From the NCBI GenBank assembly GCA_023411575.1, contig JAEYOP010000045.1:1-64000 (forward strand): 64,000 bases of DNA. Reading direction: 5' to 3'. The notes below the pieces were generated by a model. The model was not told the DNA's origin and searched no databases. It worked only from the letters and a program-made list of their open reading frames with translations. The stretch is from Bacillota bacterium. GTDB lineage: Bacteria > Bacillota > Clostridia > Acetivibrionales > DTU013. Position 1 is the first letter of the stretch; every line of letters starts with the position of its first letter. The translations under genes and the position numbers were made by a program. Shown piece by piece: positions 58,256 to 64,000 of this stretch.

Positions 58256-59683
58256 ATGGATTTGCGCAGTAAGCTGGGACTATACATGGAAAATGGCAGA
58301 ATAGGGGACGCGGCCAATAAAACGGGCATGGCCGGCCGGGAGGATGCGCCCGGCAAGCGGGAAACGACCGATAAGCAAGAGACAGCCCGCGGGCGGAAAG
58401 CGCCCGATATGCAGTGTATGACCGGCAGGCAGGACGCGGCTGATACGAAGGAGACAGAGATAGCCGGCGGGCGGAAAAAGGCTGGTATGCCAGACCCGGC
58501 GGAGGGAGTGGGCCGGGAAGTTTACGACCTTGTGCCGGACACGGTTCAGAGCAACGAGGACGGCAGCTGCTATTTGATCGAAAACCGGTATCCCATGTCC
58601 TGGCGGCACGGCGGCTCAGAGCTTGGCGACGCGCTGGACGCCGGAACCGATATCCTCGCCGCGTTGGGAGGACCGGATTGCGAAGGGCTGCCTGCGGACA
58701 GCCTGCTGTTCCTGGATACGGAAACCACGGGCTTGTCCGGCGGCGCCGGCACCGTTGCTTTCCTTGTGGGGGTCGGTTATTTCGATGACGGAGCTTATGT
58801 TGTCCGGCAATATTTCATGAGGGACTACGATGATGAGGCCGCCATGCTGGCGGAGCTGCGCCTGCTCTTTGAGCGGTTCCGCGGCTTTGTGACCTTTAAC
58901 GGCAAAGCCTTTGATATCAACCTGCTTCAAGGCAGGTTCATTTCAAACCGGCTGAAGCCGGCTTTCCGGGATAAGCCCAACCTGGACCTGCTGTATCCGT
59001 CCCGCAGGGTATGGGGATTAAAGCTGGAAAGCTGCAGGCTGGGTTCCCTGGAGGAAAACATCCTCGGGGAATTCCGGGAGGACGATATTCCCGGCGCGCT
59101 GATCCCGTCCGTTTATTTCAAATACGTGGAGGACCGGGATGCCACCGATATCAAAAGAGTCATCCGGCACAACGAGTGGGATATCCTGTCCATGGTCGCC
59201 CTGCTCAACAAATTGGCCGTCCTGCTGCAAAACCCGCTTTCCGCCGCGGATACAGGGTACGAGCTGCTTGGCCTGGGCAGGATTTTCGAAGCCACCGGCA
59301 AAACCGGAAGCATGGTGGAATGCCTTGAGGCCTGCACCGGTTCCGAGGAATATGCGGTCCGGTCGCAGGCGGTAAAACGCCTTACGGATGTTTACAAAAG
59401 AGACGGGCGGTACGAGCTGGCGCTGGAGCATTGGGAGGCTATGGAGGCCGGAAATGCAGGCTTTGAGCTGTTTCATCTGGTGGAAATGGCCAAGTATTAT
59501 GAGCATAAAAGGAAGGACCCGGATTTTGCGCTGGTTCTTGTGGAAAAAGCGGTGCTGAACTGCCATAATGCCGGATTGAAGGGTACCAGGCAATACATGG
59601 AACTGGAAAAGCGAAGGAACCGTCTCAGGAAAAAGCAGGCGGATCGGAGGCAGCAGGCTGACTTGCAGCAGACCGTCCTATAG
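58256..59683 (+). CDS. mrfB: DEDDh exonuclease MrfB with N-terminal insertion
   Basis: 475 residues from the ATG at 58256 (GGTGGAG upstream; an earlier ATG at 58223 overlaps mrfA). The YprB/RNase H-like core has LFLDTETTGLSGG (Asp and Glu), FVTFNGKAFDINLL (Asp) and IRHNEWDILSMVAL (His and Asp). C-terminal helical repeats (about 350-465) look TPR-like. Between residues about 15 and 75 is an extra polar low-complexity segment with recurring GR-x-ET/DA words, not expected in the family. It is the repair partner of MrfA. Confidence 0.92.
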   Translation: MDLRSKLGLYMENGRIGDAANKTGMAGREDAPGKRETTDKQETARGRKAPDMQCMTGRQDAADTKETEIAGGRKKAGMPDPAEGVGREVYDLVPDTVQSNEDGSCYLIENRYPMSWRHGGSELGDALDAGTDILAALGGPDCEGLPADSLLFLDTETTGLSGGAGTVAFLVGVGYFDDGAYVVRQYFMRDYDDEAAMLAELRLLFERFRGFVTFNGKAFDINLLQGRFISNRLKPAFRDKPNLDLLYPSRRVWGLKLESCRLGSLEENILGEFREDDIPGALIPSVYFKYVEDRDATDIKRVIRHNEWDILSMVALLNKLAVLLQNPLSAADTGYELLGLGRIFEATGKTGSMVECLEACTGSEEYAVRSQAVKRLTDVYKRDGRYELALEHWEAMEAGNAGFELFHLVEMAKYYEHKRKDPDFALVLVEKAVLNCHNAGLKGTRQYMELEKRRNRLRKKQADRRQQADLQQTVL

Positions 59684-59699
59684 ACTATCCGACAGCCGG

Positions 59700-62453
59700 C
59701 TAACCTGCAACAGCCTGTCCGACAGCAGCCGGATGCTGCGCATTCACCGCGTCCTGAGCATCAGTCTCAGTCGTATTCGCCGGCTGGCCGGCAACAATCC
59801 CTATGAAGTTTCGGACAATATCCGGATCGAATTGTTTTCCGGAGTTTTTTTCGATCTCCCGGATGGCGTCCTCCCGGGAAATGCCCCTGTGGTAGGGCCT
59901 GTCATTGGTCATGGCGTCAAACGCGTCTATAATGCCCAGGATCCTGCATTCCAGCGGAATTTCCTCCGCCCGGAGGGAGTCCGGATAGCCGCCTCCGTCC
60001 CAATGCTCGTGATGATGCAGGATCAGCGGGGCGATGGTGACCAGCTCTTTGGAACGGCTGGCAATATTGTAGCCTATTTTCACGTGCTGCTTCATCCGTT
60101 CGTATTCCTTGGGCGTCAGCCGGCCGGGTTTGTTCAGGATATCATCCGGGATTCCGATCTTTCCCAGGTCGTGAACCTTGGACAGCAGGATGAGGTTCCT
60201 CTTCTGGATATCGTGGAGGTTCATTGCATTGCCCATCAACTGGCACAGATCCACAAGCCTTTCGACGTGGCCCTGTGAAACATAGTCCCTTTCCGAAAGA
60301 GCCGTAAGCAGCATGTCGATGACCTTGCTTTTTTCACTGTTGGACTGGCTGATTTTATAGCGATACATGTCATCGTCCGCCCGCCGATAGATATTGTAAA
60401 TATCGTCGTGATCCTCCTCGCAGGAAGTGGCTACGCCGATGGACATGCTGATGGGAACGGGCGGGTTTTGCCGGTTCACTCCCTCGGTTTCGCGGACGAG
60501 CTGCTCGGTTTTTTCCTGCACGGCTGCCTGGCTCGTATTCGGCATTATGATGCAGAACTCGTCCCCGCCGACCCGTGTGATGATCGCGCCGGATTTGAAT
60601 ACCCGGGAAATAATCCCGGCCACATCCTTCAGGAGCGTGTCGCCCACGTTGTGGCCAAAGGTGTCGTTTGTTATTTTCAGACCGTCAATATCGATTACGA
60701 TCATGCTTAGCGGCTTCAATTCCTGGATCATGCCGTACATCCTCAGCATGGTATCCTCAAAATAGGTCCGGTTGAAAAAGCCGGTCATGCTGTCGGTGTA
60801 AGCCTGCCTCCGGATGGTTTCCTCCGCGTTTTTCATGGCGGTGACGTCTGAGAAAATGATGCTCAGGTAGTTCTTCTTGGGGCGGAAGGCGGAAAGCCTG
60901 TACCACTTGGCCCCAAGGCTGATGGGTTCGTTCGGGTATTTGATTTCGGCCGGCGGCAGTTCGCCCTCCGTTTCATACACGTTCAGGTTGGCGGCCTTCA
61001 GCTCCGGGAAAATGGAGAACAGGTTCGCCCCGATCACCTTGGTTTTTTCCATGCCCGTTTTTTCAATAAACGAGTCGTTTGCCTCCAGGATGACGCATTT
61101 GCTGATTCTGCCGCCGGAATTGAACTCCAGCCTATTGTAGGTAAAGCCTTCCGTCATGTTGGTGAAAAGGTTTTTATAGTTCATCTGGCTTTCCTTGGAG
61201 TCCAGCTTAAGGCTTTCGTAAAATTCCTTCAGCTCGCCGCCCACATTGAAGAGCAGCGTCGATAGGAAGAACAGCATTCCGATATAGCTTGTCTTGATAA
61301 TCCGCAGGGCGGGGAAATTGTTGTAGAAAAGGACGTAGGTGTCCAGGATGCCGGTGATTCCAAGGACCAGAATGCCGGAAATGAACAGCACGGTGCTCAG
61401 GACGTTGCTTCTCTTGGAGTTGATTATGGTAAATGCGATGGTCAGCATGCTGATCGGGATCATGATGTGCAGGAATTTATCAAAATACAGGGAGGAAACC
61501 ATGCCGGTAAGGTCGCAGGTGAAGGCCAGCGCCGCCAATACGGCGTGGGTGTAGCACAATGCCCGCAGCAGCTGCCGCTGCACCTCGGACTTGATGGAGA
61601 AGGTGTTCTCGATATAGATAATAAGCCATACAGGCATCAGGAAAATGAAAAAATTGGCCGCGTAGGTCATTGACACCGGCGCGTTGAAAAACAGCTGCAG
61701 GACTTTGCTTTCCGCAATATACCAGCCGCCCATGAAAATCGAGCTGAGGCCCAGGTACGCCAGAAAGCGCCACTCGTTGGAGCCGGCGATCTGGAGGAGG
61801 ATCAGGCCGAAGCCGATCAGGATGAAAAGGCAGCCGAAGATGACGCTGGCGCCGCAATCCTTGATGATATTGATGACGTGGCTGCTTCGTTCGCCGATAT
61901 CGATTTCAATAAAATAGCCCGTGTATTGGGGAAACGGCGTACGCAGCCGGAATTCCACCGTCTTGCCCGCGAAATCGGGAGGCAGCGAAACCAGGTGCCA
62001 TATGCTGCCGGGGGTTCTTACCTTGTCGTTGGAGTCATATTTTCCGTAGGTATAGAAGAGTTTTCCGTCAAGATAGAGTTCGACGGCCTGCTGGGGCGCA
62101 CGGAACCGCAGGGTGGGGTTTGGCCATGTGCCTGCCGGAAGGACGTTCCGTATCCATATGGTATCATAGTCTCCCGGATTCACGGGCCTTCCCGGAAATT
62201 GGAAGCTCTCCCAGCTCCCGTTGGAGCGACTTGGATCGAGCCAGACAAAATTGCCGTTCCGGTCCACCGGCGAATCCCCCCAGTGAAAAAGCCAACCGGA
62301 AGTGATTGCGGCCGGTTCGGGAATACCGTTTGCATTGCTTGCCGGACCGGCGTTTTTATCCAATCCGGAGATAAAGTAACCGAAATATACACAAACAGCG
62401 ACAAGGATAGCTGCAACAACCGCGTGCAGGATCCCCCGTTTTTTTGCCAGCAT
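59700..62453 (-). CDS. 7TM-sensor GGDEF/HD-GYP protein (cyclic-di-GMP turnover)
   Basis: 917 residues. An N-terminal helix, an extracytoplasmic jelly-roll of the 7TMR-DISM type (about 50-195: WIRNVLPAGTWPNPTLRF, AVELYLDGKLFYTYG), seven helices (about 205-405), a PAS-like domain (about 420-550), GGDEF (RVGGDEFCI, intact, without an RxxD I-site) and HD-GYP (VHDLGKIGIPDDIL, HHEHWDGGGYP, intact). It can in principle both make and degrade cyclic-di-GMP. The extracytoplasmic fold may bind a carbohydrate. Monocistronic; GGGGG precedes the ATG. Confidence 0.93.
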   Translation of the reverse strand: MLAKKRGILHAVVAAILVAVCVYFGYFISGLDKNAGPASNANGIPEPAAITSGWLFHWGDSPVDRNGNFVWLDPSRSNGSWESFQFPGRPVNPGDYDTIWIRNVLPAGTWPNPTLRFRAPQQAVELYLDGKLFYTYGKYDSNDKVRTPGSIWHLVSLPPDFAGKTVEFRLRTPFPQYTGYFIEIDIGERSSHVINIIKDCGASVIFGCLFILIGFGLILLQIAGSNEWRFLAYLGLSSIFMGGWYIAESKVLQLFFNAPVSMTYAANFFIFLMPVWLIIYIENTFSIKSEVQRQLLRALCYTHAVLAALAFTCDLTGMVSSLYFDKFLHIMIPISMLTIAFTIINSKRSNVLSTVLFISGILVLGITGILDTYVLFYNNFPALRIIKTSYIGMLFFLSTLLFNVGGELKEFYESLKLDSKESQMNYKNLFTNMTEGFTYNRLEFNSGGRISKCVILEANDSFIEKTGMEKTKVIGANLFSIFPELKAANLNVYETEGELPPAEIKYPNEPISLGAKWYRLSAFRPKKNYLSIIFSDVTAMKNAEETIRRQAYTDSMTGFFNRTYFEDTMLRMYGMIQELKPLSMIVIDIDGLKITNDTFGHNVGDTLLKDVAGIISRVFKSGAIITRVGGDEFCIIMPNTSQAAVQEKTEQLVRETEGVNRQNPPVPISMSIGVATSCEEDHDDIYNIYRRADDDMYRYKISQSNSEKSKVIDMLLTALSERDYVSQGHVERLVDLCQLMGNAMNLHDIQKRNLILLSKVHDLGKIGIPDDILNKPGRLTPKEYERMKQHVKIGYNIASRSKELVTIAPLILHHHEHWDGGGYPDSLRAEEIPLECRILGIIDAFDAMTNDRPYHRGISREDAIREIEKNSGKQFDPDIVRNFIGIVAGQPANTTETDAQDAVNAQHPAAVGQAVAG

Positions 62454-62513
62454 TACAACCCCCGTACGAACCCTTTTCTTTATAATAATACCAGCAGTTC
62501 ACAAAAAAATAAA

Positions 62514-62541
62514 GCATATCTACAATATCGGCAAATACAAA
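62514..62541 (+). promoter_or_regulatory. Candidate sigma-E-type promoter of spoVB
   Basis: GCATATC (62514-62520) and AATACAAA (62534-62541), 13 bases apart, resemble the mother-cell sigma-E boxes that drive spoVB in Bacillus. Match is partial. Confidence 0.35.
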
Positions 62542-62580
62542 TAAAATGATTACTCTTCTTCACCCGAACGGAGGGCAGGC

Positions 62581-64000
62581 GTGCGCAAATCATTCATCGG
62601 CGGAACAATCATCCTTATGGTTGCCGGCCTGGTGGCGAGGCTTTTCGGCTTTGCCTACCGGATCACCCTGTCCAATCTTACCGGGGCGGAGGGCATGGGC
62701 CTTTTCCAACTCGTGACCCCCGTCTATACGGCGGTTGTTCTGACGATCACCGCAGGGATCTCCATTTCGGTTTCCAAAATGGTTGCGGAGCAGCAGGCCC
62801 GGAACAATACGGTCAATGCGGGAAGGATCACCGGGTGCGCGCTTGTGCTGGTCTTTGCCGCCGGTGCGCTGGTGTCCCTGGCCCTTTTTTTTAATGCCGG
62901 CCCCATCAGCGACCGGATCCTGGGAGACGGCAGGACGCGGGCCGCTTTGCTGCTCCTTGCGCCGTGCCTGCCGGCGATCGTAGCCGCCTCGGCCCTGAAA
63001 GGGTATTTTTACGGAATACAGCAGGTCATGCCGACGGCGGTCTCGCAAATCGTGGAGCAGATCGTGAAGATGGGCTTCATCCTGGCTCTGGCCGCCAGCC
63101 TCATGAAAAAGGGGCCTGAATTTGCGTGCGCCTACGCGACGCTGGCCGCCGCCCTGGGGGAAATCGCCAACCTGCTTGTGCTGGCCGCGGTGTACCTGTT
63201 CCGGAGAAAGCGGCCCGGCGCTTTTAAACTAAAAGGGAAGCCCATGCGAAAGCGCAGTATTTTAACCGGGCTCCTGAAGGAATCCCTGCCGGTATCGGCC
63301 AACCGCCTGGTGGTCTCGATCCTCTCGGCCGCCGAATACATCCTGATCCCAGCCATGCTGGCCGCCGGGGGCCTCCCGTACAAAAGCAGCATGGAGCTGT
63401 TCGGAAGGCTGGCCGGCATGGCGCTGCCCCTGATCCTGTTCCCGTCCCTGGTCACCAATTCCCTGGCGACCACGCTGGTGCCGGCCATTTCCGAAGCGGT
63501 TTCCCTGAAAAATTTTCGGTCGGTCAACTACAGGATATCGAAATCCATCCAGGTCACCTTTATCCTGGGCATGATTTTTACCGCTATGTTCATCTGCTAC
63601 CCGGAGGAGATAGGAGGGCTGGTCTACAGGCGCGAGAAGATCGGGGACCTGCTGTTCCTCCTTTCCTTCGCCTGCGTTTCGATCTATCTCCAGCAAACGC
63701 TTACGGGAGTGCTCAATGGCCTCGGAAAACAGGGCGTCCTTTTGCGGAACACGGTTATCGGGTCGATCTTGAGGATCGGCACCGTCTATTTTCTCATACC
63801 AGTTTCCGGCATTAAAATATACGTTGTCGGGCTGACGGCAAGCTATTTGCTGACCGCCTGCCTGAACCTGTACACCATCAACCGGGTTACCGGCCTGCTG
63901 CTGGATTTGAGGGAATGGGTCCTGAAACCCGGTCTGGTCGCCGTCGTGATGGTGCTGATCGGCAAATATGTCCTGGCTTTCTTTAAAATTTTCGACTGCG
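62581..64000 (+). CDS. spoVB: Stage V sporulation protein B (MurJ/MVF lipid flippase family), 3' end outside the window
   Basis: 473 residues are visible from GTG 62581 (CGGAGG upstream); the frame runs off the edge. MOP-superfamily flippase with regularly spaced helices; the start SFIGGTIILMVAGLVARLFG and TLSNLTGAEGMGLFQLVTPV is characteristic of SpoVB. It is thought to flip peptidoglycan precursors for the spore cortex. Its divergent neighbour is the cyclic-di-GMP protein. Presence of this gene supports a spore-forming host. A YtgP/MurJ assignment is the main alternative. Confidence 0.88.
   Translation, partial: MRKSFIGGTIILMVAGLVARLFGFAYRITLSNLTGAEGMGLFQLVTPVYTAVVLTITAGISISVSKMVAEQQARNNTVNAGRITGCALVLVFAAGALVSLALFFNAGPISDRILGDGRTRAALLLLAPCLPAIVAASALKGYFYGIQQVMPTAVSQIVEQIVKMGFILALAASLMKKGPEFACAYATLAAALGEIANLLVLAAVYLFRRKRPGAFKLKGKPMRKRSILTGLLKESLPVSANRLVVSILSAAEYILIPAMLAAGGLPYKSSMELFGRLAGMALPLILFPSLVTNSLATTLVPAISEAVSLKNFRSVNYRISKSIQVTFILGMIFTAMFICYPEEIGGLVYRREKIGDLLFLLSFACVSIYLQQTLTGVLNGLGKQGVLLRNTVIGSILRIGTVYFLIPVSGIKIYVVGLTASYLLTACLNLYTINRVTGLLLDLREWVLKPGLVAVVMVLIGKYVLAFFKIFDC

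Overview
The window looks like a chromosomal segment of an endospore-forming, Gram-positive anaerobe of the Clostridia (inference). The clues are strong AGGAGG-type ribosome binding sites, SpoVB at the right edge, FloA/NfeD, a YlbF-family protein, a GGGtGRT-family protein beside an Fe-S scaffold, LplB/YtcP-type sugar permeases with YesMN-type two-component systems, and MrfAB. I cannot name a genus.

Layout. At 0.2-0.56 kb there is a tRNA cluster (Met, Glu, Val). At 0.7-2.8 kb a leftward operon (MerR regulator, a Cys-rich protein, a UDG-like protein) reads from a textbook MerR promoter with a 19-bp spacer. At 3.1-9.6 kb come an AraC/C39-like fusion, a lipoprotein cyclophilin and a block in which a small membrane histidine kinase and a LytTR response regulator enclose nfeD, floA and an unknown gene. 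At 9.7-28.3 kb two YesMN/LplBC-type uptake cassettes face each other around a lone glgB. At 28.6-38.5 kb are the Fe-S scaffold/GGGtGRT pair, a diguanylate cyclase with a structured leader, an ABC-2 export operon, a tandem array of hairpins, a YlbF protein and a Gly/Pro-rich protein.

From 38.7 to 53.06 kb lies what I read as a tRNA-integrated metabolic island. A 28-bp piece of the tRNA-Arg(CCG) 3' end (38766-38793) recurs with two mismatches at 53030-53057, exactly at the nagA stop codon. Between the copies are two regulators (AraC, FadR/GntR) and one long rightward operon: two adjacent SIS-domain proteins, a nitrilase-family amidase, an ABC sugar importer, an N-acylglucosamine 2-epimerase-family protein, an MFS carrier, a variant HIT protein, a LarA (nickel-pincer racemase) homologue, a third SIS protein, a 5'-truncated nagB and nagA. 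No integrase and no sugar kinase are visible. The set suggests catabolism of an N-acylated or lactyl/hydroxyacyl-modified amino sugar, but the substrate is not established. This is the best candidate here for an undescribed system.

The right flank (53.3-64 kb) holds a PilZ protein, DusB, an N-terminal-nucleophile amidase, the MrfA/MrfB DNA-repair pair, a 7TM-GGDEF-HD-GYP protein and the 5' part of spoVB. With the cyclase at 30.5 kb, the window carries parts to make, degrade and sense cyclic-di-GMP.
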